Source: Pseudolabrys sp.
GTDB lineage: Bacteria; Pseudomonadota; Alphaproteobacteria; Rhizobiales; Xanthobacteraceae
Reading direction: 5' to 3'
NCBI GenBank assembly: GCA_022841665.1
Contig: JALHRB010000010.1
Coordinates: forward strand, 1-64,000
DNA: 64,000 bases
The notes beneath the pieces are model-generated. The model did no database searches. It saw only the letters and a list, made by a program, of their open reading frames with translations, and had not been told where the DNA came from. The position numbers and the translations under genes are program-made. Position 1 is the first letter of the stretch; the number at the start of each line of letters is the position of its first letter. Shown here one piece after another: positions 15,821 through 25,055 of the stretch.

Positions 15821-16402
15821 ATGGGCTTGAGCGTCCTCATTCTCGGGCTGGCGGTCTTCCTCGCCAATCACCTGTTCGTCACGTTCCGCGGCGCGCGCGC
15901 GGCGGCCATCGCCCGCCTCGGGCTCAACGGCTACCGCTTTCTGTTCTCCCTTGTTTCGCTCTTAGGCCTTGTCCTCATCGTCTGGGGCTACGGCGCCTAC
16001 CGCGCGCAAGAGTGGATCGACGTCTGGTCGCCGCCGGCCTTCATGCGCCACGCCACCGTCGGCCTGATGCTGTTCTCGGTGATCCTGATGGCCGCCGTCT
16101 TCATCCCGAGCCATATCAAGGCCAAGGCGAAGCATCCGATGCTGGCCTCGGTGAAGATCTGGGCCTTCGCGCATCTCTTATCGAACGGCGATCTCGGCTC
16201 GATTCTGCTGTTTGGGACGTTCCTCGGCTGGGCGGTTTATGCGCGCATCGCCGCCAAGCGGCGTCTAGACGCCGTGCTGCCGGTCGCGCCGCCGGGCTGG
16301 CTCAACGATCTGATCGTGGTCGTGCTCGGCGTCGTCCTTTATCTCGCGCTCGGCTATGTCTTCCACCCGATCGCGATCGGCGTGCCGGCGTTCACGCGCT
16401 AA
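15821..16402 (+). CDS. NnrU-family integral membrane protein
   Basis: 193 residues with about five to six membrane helices. It has the NnrU family wording: a helix followed by HLFVTFRG, RLGLNGYRFLFSLVSLLGL, the SHIKAKAKHPML loop and KIWAFAHLLSNGDLGSILLFG. Relatives include NnrU, first seen beside denitrification genes, and the plant 15-cis-zeta-carotene isomerase Z-ISO, which holds haem. The conserved His residues before the HLLSNGD helix and in the SHIK loop suit haem or metal binding. No nitrogen-oxide genes are nearby, so a denitrification role is not supported here. panB follows after 39 bp. Confidence 0.82.
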   Translation: MGLSVLILGLAVFLANHLFVTFRGARAAAIARLGLNGYRFLFSLVSLLGLVLIVWGYGAYRAQEWIDVWSPPAFMRHATVGLMLFSVILMAAVFIPSHIKAKAKHPMLASVKIWAFAHLLSNGDLGSILLFGTFLGWAVYARIAAKRRLDAVLPVAPPGWLNDLIVVVLGVVLYLALGYVFHPIAIGVPAFTR

Positions 16403-16441
16403 CGAATGTTGCTGTAAAGATCACCGCCAAAGGTTGTTGCA

Positions 16442-17269
16442 ATGTCCGTGCAGAGCGAAATGAGGCGGCTCACCGCGCCCGACATCCATGCCCGCAAGGG
16501 GGGCGAGCCGATCGTGATGCTGACCTCCTATCATGCGCATACGGCGGCGCTCGCCGACAAATACTGCGACGTGATCCTGGTCGGCGACTCGCTCGGCATG
16601 GTCATGCACGGCATGGAGACCACCGTGCCGGTCACGCTCGACATGATGATCGTGCAAGGGCGCGCGGTGATGCGCGGCTCGAAGCGCGCGCTGGTCGTGG
16701 TCGACATGCCGTTCGGTTCCTACGAGGCGTCCAGGGAGCAGGCCTTCATGAGCGCGGTGCGCGTGCTCAAGGAAACCGGCTGCGGCGCCATCAAGCTCGA
16801 GGGCGGCAAGCGCATGGCCGAGACCATCCGCTTCCTGGTCGAGCGCGGCGTGCCGGTGATGGCGCATGTCGGCCTCACGCCGCAGGCGATCAACGTGCTC
16901 GGCTCCTTCCGCGCGCAGGGGCGCGACGAGGCCGACTGGGGCCGCATCGAGGAGGACACGCTGGCCGTGTCCGAGGCCGGCGCCTTCTCGGTGGTGATCG
17001 AGGCGGTGGCCGAGCCGCTCGCCCGCAAGCTCACCGGCGCGGTGCCGATCCCGACCATCGGCATCGGCGCGAGCGTGGCCTGCGACGGGCAGGTGCTGGT
17101 GATGGAGGACATGCTCGGCCTGTCGCCGCGCGTGCCCAAATTCGTCAAGCGCTTCGGCGACCTCGGCCCCGGTATCGAGAAGGCCATCGCCGACTATGCC
17201 GCCGAGGTCCGGGCCCGCAGCTTCCCGGGTCCCGAGCATGTCTATCCAATGAAGGGCAAGAAGCCCTAA
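16442..17269 (+). CDS. panB: 3-methyl-2-oxobutanoate hydroxymethyltransferase
   Basis: 275 residues, the usual PanB length. It transfers a hydroxymethyl group from 5,10-methylene-THF to 2-oxoisovalerate, giving ketopantoate on the path to pantothenate and CoA. Visible elements are the start of the barrel ([15 protein letters not shown]), [11 protein letters not shown] with Asp49, [10 protein letters not shown] with Asp88, and IKLEGG with Glu120, all consistent with the metal and ketoacid site. PanC is not in the window. The gene probably runs on from the NnrU-family gene, or has its own promoter. Confidence 0.94.
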   Translation: MSVQSEMRRLTAPDIHARKGGEPIVMLTSYHAHTAALADKYCDVILVGDSLGMVMHGMETTVPVTLDMMIVQGRAVMRGSKRALVVVDMPFGSYEASREQAFMSAVRVLKETGCGAIKLEGGKRMAETIRFLVERGVPVMAHVGLTPQAINVLGSFRAQGRDEADWGRIEEDTLAVSEAGAFSVVIEAVAEPLARKLTGAVPIPTIGIGASVACDGQVLVMEDMLGLSPRVPKFVKRFGDLGPGIEKAIADYAAEVRARSFPGPEHVYPMKGKKP

Positions 17270-17380
17270 GGCGCTGATTCTTAACGAATCTCGGCGAAAA
17301 CTTTGCCTTGCGGCCGCCACATCGTTAGGTTACGCCGCAATCCGCCTGACGGGGGCGGATAAAGGGGTTTGGAGCCGTTC

Positions 17381-18037
17381 GTGGCCGATATTTTTCATGA
17401 AGTCGACGAGGAAGTCCGGCGCGAGCGGCTGAAAAAGCTGTGGGACCGCTACAGCATCGTCATCATCGCCGCCGCCGTCCTCGTGGTGGCCGGCATCGGC
17501 GGCTGGCGCGGCTACGAGTATTGGGTGGCCAAGAAGGCCGCCGAGGCGGGCGCCCAGTTCGAGGCCGCGGCAACGCTGGCCGAGCAGGGCAAGCATGCCG
17601 AGGCGGAGGCCGCCTTTGCCAAGGTGGCGGCCGATGCACCCGGCGGCTATCGCACGCTGGCGCGCTTCCGCACCGCCGCCGAGCTCGCTCAAGCGGGCAA
17701 GAATGACGAGGCGGTGAAGGCCTACGACGCGCTCGCCGCCGACGGCGCGCTGGGCCCGCTCTGGCAGGAGCTCGCCGCGGTGCGCGCAGGGCTGCTGCTG
17801 GTCGATGCCGCGCCGCTTGCCGAGATGCAGAAGCGGCTTGCGCCGCTCGCCGAGCCCGGCCGCGTCTATCGTCACACCGCGCGCGATCTGCTGGCGCTGT
17901 CGGCCTGGCGCAACCAGGATGCCGCCACGACCCGCAAATATCTCGACATGATCGCCGGCGACGCCGAGACGCCGTCGGGGGCGCGCGCGCGGGCGGACGT
18001 GCTGTCCGCACTCATCGCCGCCGGCGGGAAGACCTGA
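17381..18037 (+). CDS. YfgM-like membrane-anchored tetratricopeptide protein
   Basis: 218 residues from a GTG at 17381, which has GGAG six bases upstream and matches the family start (ADIFHEVDEEVRRERLKKLWDRY). One membrane helix at about 21-43 is followed by a periplasmic helical repeat region (AEQGKHAEAEAAFAKVAADAPGGYRTLARFRTAAELAQAGK). E. coli YfgM works with periplasmic chaperones and the Sec translocon. The neighbour der is conserved, and in many proteobacteria bamB lies between the two; here a short lipoprotein occupies that place. Confidence 0.82.
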   Translation: MADIFHEVDEEVRRERLKKLWDRYSIVIIAAAVLVVAGIGGWRGYEYWVAKKAAEAGAQFEAAATLAEQGKHAEAEAAFAKVAADAPGGYRTLARFRTAAELAQAGKNDEAVKAYDALAADGALGPLWQELAAVRAGLLLVDAAPLAEMQKRLAPLAEPGRVYRHTARDLLALSAWRNQDAATTRKYLDMIAGDAETPSGARARADVLSALIAAGGKT

Positions 18038-18038
18038 C

Positions 18039-18563
18039 ATGCGCAGCATGCGACGCATCGTCCTGATTGCAGTCTTAACCGCGGTCACGCCGGTGCTAGC
18101 TGGCTGCGCCGATTTCGACCTCGACAAGCTCGACGTCTTCGGCCTCGCCGAAAAGAAGAAGCTGCCGGGCGAGCGAAGGGATCTGTTCCCCGAAGGCGTG
18201 CCCGGCGTCACCCAGGGCATTCCACCGGAATACAGGATGGGTGCGCGGCAGCAGCAGGAGGCGGCTGAAGCCGCGGCCGCCGAAGAAGCTGCCAAGACCG
18301 CCGCCGCCCCGCCGCCCGAGGAAGCCAAGCCCAAGCCGAAGCCCAAACGCGTGGCCAAGCCCGCCGACAGCGGCAGCCAGCCGGCGCGCGTCACAGTGCA
18401 GCCCACCCGCAGCGCGCCGCAGGCGGCGCCCGCGCAGGATCCCTGGCAACAGCCTGCCCCGCAGCAACCGGCGCAGCAGCAATCGCCCTGGCCGGCGCAG
18501 AGCCAATCGTCGAGCACCGCACCCTGGCCGTCGGCCCCGCCGCCCGGCACCTTCTCGCGATAA
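18039..18563 (+). CDS. Small lipoprotein with Pro/Gln/Ala-rich tail
   Basis: 174 residues. A lipoprotein signal ends in LAGC with the lipidated Cys at 23. A short conserved-looking part follows (KLPGERRDLFPEGVPGVTQGIPPEY). From about residue 67 it becomes low-complexity: an Ala/Glu-rich helix, a KPKPKPKR stretch and a Pro/Gln-rich end. It starts one base after the stop of the YfgM-like gene and precedes der, so it shares that operon. The basic and proline-rich tail suggests contact with peptidoglycan or extension across the periplasm. I do not recognise a characterised family. Confidence 0.7.
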   Translation: MRSMRRIVLIAVLTAVTPVLAGCADFDLDKLDVFGLAEKKKLPGERRDLFPEGVPGVTQGIPPEYRMGARQQQEAAEAAAAEEAAKTAAAPPPEEAKPKPKPKRVAKPADSGSQPARVTVQPTRSAPQAAPAQDPWQQPAPQQPAQQQSPWPAQSQSSSTAPWPSAPPPGTFSR

Positions 18564-18616
18564 TCATCCGAAATCCGGCGCTGGCGCGCCGTGCCTTCTT
18601 GCGATAGCGACAGGTC

Positions 18617-19978
18617 ATGAACTTCACCGTCGCCATCGTCGGCCGGCCCAATGTCGGCAAATCGACCCTGTTCAACCGGCTGGTAGGGCGGCGCCTGGCG
18701 CTGGTCGACGACCGCCCGGGTGTGACGCGCGACCGTCGCGAGGGCGAGGCGCATCTCGGCGATCTCACCTTTACCGTCATCGACACCGCCGGCCTCGAGG
18801 AGGCGGCGCCCGAAAGCCTGCCCGGCCGCATGCGCGCGCAGACCGAGACGGCGATCGGCCAGGCCGACGCCATCTTCTTCATGATGGACACGCGCGCCGG
18901 CCCGACGCCGACCGACCGCGCCTTCGCGCAGGTCGTGCGCAAGTCGGGCAAGCCGACCGTGCTGATCGCCAACAAGAGCGAAGGGCGGCTGGCCGAGGAG
19001 CGGCGGCTGGAAGCCTACGAACTCGGCCTCGGCGAGCCGGTGGCGATCTCGGCCGAGCATAACGAAGGCATGAGCGACCTCTACGACGCGCTGGTCGAGG
19101 CGCTGCCGGACAAGACCCGCGAGCAGCGCGAAGCGCCCGCGCGCGAAGGCCCGCATCCGATCCGCGTCGCCATCGTCGGGCGGCCGAATGCCGGAAAATC
19201 GACCTTGATCAACCGCCTGATCGGCGAGGAGCGCCTGCTCACCGGCCCGGAAGCCGGCATCACGCGCGATTCCATCGCGGTCGATCTCGACTACGCGGGC
19301 CGCAAGTTTCAGCTCTACGACACCGCCGGCCTGCGACGGCGGTCGCGCGTCGAGGAGAAGCTGGAGAAGCTCTCCGTCGCCGACGCGCTCAACGCCGTGC
19401 GCTTCGCCGAGGTCGTGGTGGTGCTGCTCGACGTCGACAACGCCTTCGAGGAACAGGACCAGCGCATCGCCGACCTGGTCGAGCAGGAAGGCCGCGCCAT
19501 CGTCATTGCCGTCAACAAGTGGGACCTGGCCGAGAAGAAGGCGGGCGCGATCTCCAAATTGCGCGAGCAGGCGGGCGAGAAGCTCACGCAGTTGAAGGAC
19601 GTGCCGCTGGTGGCGGTGTCGGGGCTGACCGGCGAGGGGCTCGACCGCCTGATGCAGGCGATCGTCGACGCCTACGAAGTGTGGAACCGGCGCGTGCCGA
19701 CCGCCGCGCTCAATCGCTGGTTCGAGCAGGCGGTGAGCGCACATCCGCCGCCGGCGGTGTCGGGCCGAAGGCTGCGCCTCAATTACATCACGCAGGCTAA
19801 GACGCGGCCGCCGAGCTTCGTGCTGTTCTGCACGCGCGCGGACGCGCTGCCGGATGCCTACAAGCGTTATCTGTTGAACTCGATGCGCGACGCGTTCGAC
19901 CTGCCGGGCACGCCGATCCGCCTGACGCTGCGCGAGAAGGACAACCCGTTCAAGGGCCGCGCGAAGCGCAAGCATTGA
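18617..19978 (+). CDS. der: Ribosome biogenesis GTPase Der (EngA)
   Basis: 453 residues with the two tandem GTPase domains that define Der. The first P-loop GRPNVGKST lies at 9-17, followed by [10 protein letters not shown] and DTAGLE. The second, GRPNAGKST near residue 193, is followed by [16 protein letters not shown] and [12 protein letters not shown]-like C-terminal domain follows ([34 protein letters not shown]). Der is needed to mature the 50S subunit. It closes the panB/YfgM-like/lipoprotein run and is followed by a dispersed repeat. Confidence 0.95.
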   Translation: MNFTVAIVGRPNVGKSTLFNRLVGRRLALVDDRPGVTRDRREGEAHLGDLTFTVIDTAGLEEAAPESLPGRMRAQTETAIGQADAIFFMMDTRAGPTPTDRAFAQVVRKSGKPTVLIANKSEGRLAEERRLEAYELGLGEPVAISAEHNEGMSDLYDALVEALPDKTREQREAPAREGPHPIRVAIVGRPNAGKSTLINRLIGEERLLTGPEAGITRDSIAVDLDYAGRKFQLYDTAGLRRRSRVEEKLEKLSVADALNAVRFAEVVVVLLDVDNAFEEQDQRIADLVEQEGRAIVIAVNKWDLAEKKAGAISKLREQAGEKLTQLKDVPLVAVSGLTGEGLDRLMQAIVDAYEVWNRRVPTAALNRWFEQAVSAHPPPAVSGRRLRLNYITQAKTRPPSFVLFCTRADALPDAYKRYLLNSMRDAFDLPGTPIRLTLREKDNPFKGRAKRKH

Positions 19979-19999
19979 GCTGGCGCCACTATGATCACC

Positions 20000-20098
20000 G
20001 TCATCACCCGCGAAGGCGGGTGATCCAGAAGCCACCAACCTATCGGTGAAATAGCGGCGCTGCGGCGTACTGGATGCCCGCTTTCGCGGGCATGACAG
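20000..20098. repeat. Dispersed palindromic element, type A
   Basis: Two hairpins with four-base loops face each other: TCACCCGC/GCGGGTGA (20004-20023) and ATGCCCGC/GCGGGCAT (20074-20093), joined by a less structured middle, with GTCAT and ATGAC at the two ends. It looks like the palindromic elements scattered in rhizobial genomes. It lies 21 bp after the der stop and ends 9 bp from the stop of the SDR gene, so it can form the 3' end of both convergent messages. Confidence 0.8.
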
Positions 20099-20107
20099 CG
20101 GCGTTGG

Positions 20108-20857
20108 TTATGCCGGCGTCCTGAATTCCAGAAATTTGCCCGCCCGATAATCGTACACCTTGCCGCTCTCCGTGCAGGCCGCCGTGCACAGCGGTACGAG
20201 GGCCTTGGCGATGTCTTCCGGCGGCGTCAGCGTGGCGGGATCGACGCCGGGCCAGCCGCTCGCATACATCCTCGTGCGGGTCGGGCCGGGGTTGAACGCA
20301 TTCACCTTTACATTGGTCGTCGCGGTTTCCCCGGCATAGACCTGCACCAGCGCGTTGAGCGCGGCCTTGGTCGCGGCATAGGCGCCGGTATAAGGCTGGG
20401 CTCGCCAGCTCAGGCCCGAGGTGAGGAACACCGCACGGCCGGCGGGCGCTGCCCTGAGCAGCGGGTCCATGGTGCGAATGAGCTGCCAGTTGGCGGTCAC
20501 GTTGACGGCAAAGAGGTTGTCCCAGTCTGTCGGCTCGACATGACCGAGCGGCGATAGCGGCCCGAGAATGCCGGCATTGCCGACCATGATGTCGAGGCGG
20601 CCGTAACGCTCGTGGAGCGCCAGCGCCAGGCGCGCAATGCCGTCCATGTCCTTCATGTCGAGCGGCACCAGGGTCGCGCTGCCGCCGGCCGCCTTGATCC
20701 TGTCGTCGAGCTCTTCCAGGCCGCCGGCGGTGCGCGCGACCGCCACCACATGCGCGCCGGCTTTAGCCAGTTCCAAAGCGAGCGCCGCGCCGATGCCGCG
20801 CGAGGCGCCGGTGATCAGCGCGATGCGGTCGGCGAGGGGTTTGCTGGTGTCGGCCAT
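20108..20857 (-). CDS. Short-chain dehydrogenase/reductase (SDR)
   Basis: 249 residues, classical SDR. The cofactor loop TGASRGIG lies at 16-23, NAG at 94-96, and the catalytic Ser147, Tyr160 and Lys164 are in place (Y-x3-K). The Arg after the first strand (ARTAGG, residue 42) suggests NADP preference. The substrate cannot be read from the sequence. It is transcribed alone, converging on der with a palindromic repeat between them, 55 bp from the response-regulator gene. Confidence 0.88.
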   Translation of the reverse strand: MADTSKPLADRIALITGASRGIGAALALELAKAGAHVVAVARTAGGLEELDDRIKAAGGSATLVPLDMKDMDGIARLALALHERYGRLDIMVGNAGILGPLSPLGHVEPTDWDNLFAVNVTANWQLIRTMDPLLRAAPAGRAVFLTSGLSWRAQPYTGAYAATKAALNALVQVYAGETATTNVKVNAFNPGPTRTRMYASGWPGVDPATLTPPEDIAKALVPLCTAACTESGKVYDYRAGKFLEFRTPA

Positions 20858-20912
20858 CGTCTGTCGGGCCCGCGTGCAGTGGCGCGGGTACGCCTTTCAT
20901 TCATGCCGTCGG

Positions 20913-21287
20913 TCAACGGGAAGGATTCTCGGGCAGCTTAATGCCGAGTTCCGCGGCCGCCTGCAACACCTGCGAGGGCAGATAAGGCTTTTGCAGGAAC
21001 ATGCTGCGCGGAACCGGCGCGGCGCGCTCGGCATAGCCGCTGGCATAGACGACCGGCACCTGCGGGCGCTCGGCGCGGACACGCTCGGCAAGCTGCCAGC
21101 CGTTCATGCCGGGCAGACGGATGTCCGTGAACAGCAGGTCGAGCGGGTCGGAGGGCTTGAGCAAAGCCAGCCCTTCTTCGGCGCTGCCGGCATGAATGAC
21201 ATCAAAGCCGGCAAGCTCAAGCTCGTACACGATCATGTCGCGCACCAGAAACTCGTCCTCGACAACGAGCACGCGGGGCGTCGTCAT
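20913..21287 (-). CDS. Single-domain response regulator
   Basis: 124 residues, a bare receiver: VLVVEDEFLVRD with the acidic pair at residues 10-11, phospho-acceptor Asp55 in LLFTDIRLPG, and the conserved Lys in FLQKPY. There is no output domain, so it acts by phosphotransfer or binding. It begins 4 bp after the stop of the hybrid-type kinase gene at 21292, and the two clearly form a pair. Confidence 0.92.
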   Translation of the reverse strand: MTTPRVLVVEDEFLVRDMIVYELELAGFDVIHAGSAEEGLALLKPSDPLDLLFTDIRLPGMNGWQLAERVRAERPQVPVVYASGYAERAAPVPRSMFLQKPYLPSQVLQAAAELGIKLPENPSR

Positions 21288-21291
21288 GCGG

Positions 21292-22557
21292 TCAGCCCGG
21301 CTGGCCGAGCGGGGAGCCGCCGAGCGGCAGCGCGCTGGCCGCCTCCGCCGCCTCCGACTGCGCGGCTGCGCGCGGCAGGAACAGCCGGACCTGCGTGCCG
21401 CGGTTGGGCGCGCTGACGATGTCGATGTGCCCGTTCGATTGCTTGACGAAGCCGTAGACCTGGCTCAGTCCGAGCCCCGAGCCTTCGCCTACCGGCTTGG
21501 TCGTGAAGAACGGCTCGAACACGCGGCTGAGCACGTCCGCCGTCATGCCCTCGCCGCTGTCGCTCACGCTCAGCAACGTGAAATGGCCCTTGATGCGCTC
21601 GCCTTCGCCGATGACCGGATCGATCAGGTTGCGGCTTTCGATGGTGAATTCGCCACCCTCGGGCATGGCGTCGCGCGCATTGACGGCGAGATTGATGAGC
21701 GCGTTTTCAAGCTGGTTGCGGTCGACCTCGACCGGCCATGCGCCCTGGGCGAGCGCGAACTTGACCTCGATCGTCTCGCCGACCGCGCGGCGTATCAGTT
21801 CGGCCATGCCCTCGACCAGCACATTGGCGTCGAGCCGCTCGGGCGACATCGGCTGGCGGCGGCCGAAGGCGAGCAGTTTCTGCGTCAAGGCGGCGCCGCG
21901 GGCGGCGCCCTCCATCGCGTTTTTGACGCGCCGTAGTGCGTCCGGCTGGTCGCGTAGTTGCGTGTCCAGCCGCTCCAGGTTGCCGATGATGATGGTGAGC
22001 AGGTTGTTGAAGTCGTGCGCAATGCCGCCGGTAAGCTGGCCGACCGCTTCCATCTTCTGCGCCTGCCGCAGCATGTCCTCGGTCTTCAGGCGTTCGGTCT
22101 TCTCGGACTGCAAGGCCGCAAGGGCCTCGTTGCGCTCCTTGATCTGCTGCTTGAGCTCTTCGTTCACCCGGCGCAGGTCGTCGGTCGAGGGGATGGCCAG
22201 CGCCTTGGGCAGCAGCGGCCACAGGCCGACCGCGGTGACGACCGAGAGCGCGGCGGTGACGATCTTGATCAGCGCTTCGGTGCCGTAATCCGGCACCCAC
22301 AAAGTGTAGATCGCCATGAAATGGGTGGTGCCGCAGGCCAGGATGAAGAGCGCAAAGGCCCAGAACACCCAGCCGAACTGGATGTCGTTGCGGTGGGAGA
22401 CGAAGTAGGCAAGCGCGATCGGGATCGAGTAGTAAGCCAGTCCGATCAGCGCGTCGGCGGTGACATGGGTCCAGATCAATTCCGGGCGCCACAACAGGCA
22501 GATGCCGTGCGGCGACAGGCTGCTCGTCTCCCACAATTGTTGCAGGTATTGCAGCAT
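21292..22557 (-). CDS. Membrane histidine kinase with ethylene-receptor-like N-terminal domain
   Basis: 421 residues. Three membrane helices (about 31-53, 62-86, 95-117) form an ETR1-type N-terminus. The residues tied to copper and ethylene binding in plant ETR1 (Asp25, Tyr32, Ile35, Pro36, Ile62, Cys65, His69) each have an identical counterpart exactly ten positions on: Asp35, Tyr42, Ile45, Pro46, Ile72, Cys75, His79. There is no GAF domain; a coiled coil (125-170) leads to the kinase core with His181 in GIAHDFNNLL, the N-box NLAVNARDAM, DSGEGM and GEGSGLGLSQ. The response regulator at 20913 follows after 4 bp. The ligand could be ethylene or another small unsaturated or redox signal; Cu(I) binding is the safer prediction. 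Confidence 0.88.
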   Translation of the reverse strand: MLQYLQQLWETSSLSPHGICLLWRPELIWTHVTADALIGLAYYSIPIALAYFVSHRNDIQFGWVFWAFALFILACGTTHFMAIYTLWVPDYGTEALIKIVTAALSVVTAVGLWPLLPKALAIPSTDDLRRVNEELKQQIKERNEALAALQSEKTERLKTEDMLRQAQKMEAVGQLTGGIAHDFNNLLTIIIGNLERLDTQLRDQPDALRRVKNAMEGAARGAALTQKLLAFGRRQPMSPERLDANVLVEGMAELIRRAVGETIEVKFALAQGAWPVEVDRNQLENALINLAVNARDAMPEGGEFTIESRNLIDPVIGEGERIKGHFTLLSVSDSGEGMTADVLSRVFEPFFTTKPVGEGSGLGLSQVYGFVKQSNGHIDIVSAPNRGTQVRLFLPRAAAQSEAAEAASALPLGGSPLGQPG

Positions 22558-22748
22558 CGAAAACCCCCTGGCTCGATGTCTGCCGTTGATTCGGCTCTTA
22601 TTGTCGTTGACGCAAGCATAGCGTCGGTTTCGCGATGGGGGAAAGCGCTAACGGGGCGCGTGCGACATCGGCGACCGCAGTTCCCGCCGGCCGGGCAACT
22701 GTCGGGTGCGACTGTCGGGTAATGGTCAAACGACCGGTAGGCGCCGGA

Positions 22749-24236
22749 TCAGATCGCCTCGGCCAGCAGCGACAACTGCCGCGGGCTGGAGTCCTGCGCG
22801 CCCTGGTCGGTGAGCGGGGTCGGGTAGTCGCCGGTGAAGCAGTGGTCGGTGAACTGCGGGCGCACGGCGTCGCGCTTCTCGAAGCCCATGGCGCGGTAGA
22901 TGCCGTCGACCGAGAGGAAGGCGAGCGAGTCGGCGCCGATGAAGGCGCGCATGCCTTCCAGGTCGTGCGTGGCGGCGAGCAGCTTGTCGCGCTCCGGCGT
23001 GTCGATGCCGTAATAGTCGGGATGCGTGATCGGCGGCGAGGCGATGCGGAAGTGCACCTCTTTGGCGCCGGCGTCGCGCATCATTTGCACGATCTTGCGC
23101 GAAGTTGTACCGCGCACGATGGAGTCGTCGATGAGCACGATGCGCTTGCCGCCGACCACCGCGCGGTTGGCGGAATGCTTCATGCGCACGCCCTGATCGC
23201 GGATCGCCTGCGTCGGCTGGATGAAGGTGCGGCCGACATAGTGGTTGCGCACGATGCCGAGCTCGAAGGGGATGCCGGACTGTTGCGCGTAGCCGAGCGC
23301 GGCCGGCACGCCGGAATCGGGCACCGGCACGATGACGTCGGCCGGCGTCGAGGACTCCTTGGCGAGCTCGGCGCCCATGGCCTTGCGCACCTCGTAGACC
23401 GGGCGGCCGCCGACGATGGAATCCGGCCGCGAGAAATAGATGTATTCGAAGATGCAGGGGCGCGGCGCCATCGGCGGAAACGGCTTGTGCGACTGCACGC
23501 CGTCCTCGTCGAACACGACCACCTCGCCGTTCTCGACGTCGCGGATGTATTGCGCGCCGATCATGTCGAGCGCGCAGGTCTCGGAGGCCAGGATCGGGCA
23601 GCCGTCGAGCTTGCCGATCACCAGCGGGCGGATGCCGAGCGGGTCGCGCGCGCCGACCAGCTTCTTGTTGGTGAGGCCGACGAAGGCGTAGGCGCCCTCG
23701 AGCTGGCGCAGGCCCTCGATGAAACGGTCGACGAAGCGGTTGCGGGCCGAGCGCGCGACCAGATGCAGGATTACCTCGGTGTCGGTGGTCGACTGCATCA
23801 TGGCGCCGCCGCTGACCAGGTCGCGGCGCAGCTTGATGCCGTTGGTGAGGTTGCCGTTGTGGCCGATGGCAAAGCCCCCGGCGTTGAGCTCGGCGAACAG
23901 CGGCTGCACGTTGCGCAGGATGGTCTCGCCGGTGGTCGAGTAGCGCACGTGGCCGATCGAGGCGGTGCCGGGCAGGCGGTCGATGACCTCGCGCCGGGCA
24001 AAGGTATCGCCGACCAGCCCGAGGCGGCGCTCGGAATGGAAGCGCTTGCCGTCGAAAGAGACGATGCCGGCGGCTTCCTGGCCGCGATGCTGGAGCGCGT
24101 GCAGGCCGAGCGCGGTGACGGCGGCGGCGTCGGGATGTCCGAAGATGCCGAAGACCCCGCATTCCTCGCGCAGGCGGTCCGCATCCGGGTCGAATTCGGC
24201 GGCGGCCGCTGCCAGGTCCTGCGAAGGTTTGTGCAT
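22749..24236 (-). CDS. purF: Amidophosphoribosyltransferase
   Basis: 495 residues. PurF catalyses the first committed step of purine synthesis, PRPP plus glutamine to phosphoribosylamine. A 25-residue propeptide precedes Cys26 (REECGVFGI), the N-terminal nucleophile of the glutaminase domain. The PRPP-binding loop VLIDDSIVRGTTS lies in the C-terminal half. The propeptide and the late HCFTGDYPT stretch match the iron-sulfur type of PurF (as in Bacillus). It follows cvpA in the same operon with a 2-bp gap, the usual cvpA-purF pairing. Confidence 0.96.
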   Translation of the reverse strand: MHKPSQDLAAAAAEFDPDADRLREECGVFGIFGHPDAAAVTALGLHALQHRGQEAAGIVSFDGKRFHSERRLGLVGDTFARREVIDRLPGTASIGHVRYSTTGETILRNVQPLFAELNAGGFAIGHNGNLTNGIKLRRDLVSGGAMMQSTTDTEVILHLVARSARNRFVDRFIEGLRQLEGAYAFVGLTNKKLVGARDPLGIRPLVIGKLDGCPILASETCALDMIGAQYIRDVENGEVVVFDEDGVQSHKPFPPMAPRPCIFEYIYFSRPDSIVGGRPVYEVRKAMGAELAKESSTPADVIVPVPDSGVPAALGYAQQSGIPFELGIVRNHYVGRTFIQPTQAIRDQGVRMKHSANRAVVGGKRIVLIDDSIVRGTTSRKIVQMMRDAGAKEVHFRIASPPITHPDYYGIDTPERDKLLAATHDLEGMRAFIGADSLAFLSVDGIYRAMGFEKRDAVRPQFTDHCFTGDYPTPLTDQGAQDSSPRQLSLLAEAI

Positions 24237-24238
24237 CG

Positions 24239-24838
24239 CTATCGGGTTCCGGTCGTTGGAGCGGGGCTTACCCTGTTAGGCACGTCGGAGCGCTGTTCCG
24301 GCGCGTCGTCCTGGTCTTCCGGCTTGGGCCGCTTGAGTCTCTTCAAGATGGTGCTTTCGGGGTCGTCCGGCAACATGGACATAAGCCATTGTCCCGTACT
24401 TTGCAGCACGACCTTGGATTTCGCCCCGCGCACCCATTCCGGCTGGCTGCGATCCGGGACGAGCCAGGCGAAGAAGAGGAACGCGACGACGACGATAATG
24501 AGGCCGCGGCCGAGCCCGAACAGGAAGCCGAGCGTGCGGTCGAGCGCGCCGACCCGGCTGTCGAGCACCATGTCGGAAATGCGCACGGTGACGATCGAGA
24601 CGATCAGCAACGTCAACAAGAACACGCCGCCGACCGTGACGCCCGCCGCCACCATGTCGCTGGCGAAATACTGCTTCACGATCGGCAGCACGCGCGCATA
24701 AGAGTAGAGCGTGACCAGCGCGGCGACGCCCCAGGCGCCGATCGACAGGATCTCGCGCATGAAGCCGCGGATCATGGCCAGCAGCCCCGAGATCAGCATG
24801 ACCACCAGCAGCAGGATGTCGAGCAAGGTGATCGGCAT
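24239..24838 (-). CDS. cvpA: CvpA-family membrane protein
   Basis: 199 residues from the ATG at 24838; the longer frame adds 11 residues with no helix. Four membrane helices fill residues 1-120, starting with ITLLDILLLVVMLISGLLA; MIRGFMREILSIGAWG and LGFLFGLGRGLI are typical. The C-terminal 60 residues are polar. CvpA was named for colicin V export and is linked to envelope stress resistance. It is co-transcribed with purF, two bases downstream. Confidence 0.88.
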   Translation of the reverse strand: MPITLLDILLLVVMLISGLLAMIRGFMREILSIGAWGVAALVTLYSYARVLPIVKQYFASDMVAAGVTVGGVFLLTLLIVSIVTVRISDMVLDSRVGALDRTLGFLFGLGRGLIIVVVAFLFFAWLVPDRSQPEWVRGAKSKVVLQSTGQWLMSMLPDDPESTILKRLKRPKPEDQDDAPEQRSDVPNRVSPAPTTGTR

Positions 24839-25055
24839 CAGGGGCTCATGCGCTCTGCGGATAGGCGCCATTCGTGGCTTGCGTGGGCGCCACGCCGGCG
24901 CGAATCCGGGACCGCCCGCAAAGGAGCGGAACCGAACGGCGGTTTCGTCCGTAAGAGCTTAATTTTTAAGACCATTTCTGCTCCGCCGGCCAGCGCGAGA
25001 AAGGCCGCCGGAGGCGGTTTCGGTGCCCCGTATATAGCGGGGCATCCCGATGCCG

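Noticed and set aside
17330-20038. A 900-codon open frame antisense to the YfgM-like, lipoprotein and der genes
   Set aside because: It is the mirror of well-supported genes; long antisense frames are expected in GC-rich DNA with strong third-position bias, and its translation is low-complexity His/Arg/Gly-rich without motifs.
22635-24701. A 688-codon open frame antisense to purF and cvpA
   Set aside because: Same reason: shadow of purF codon bias.
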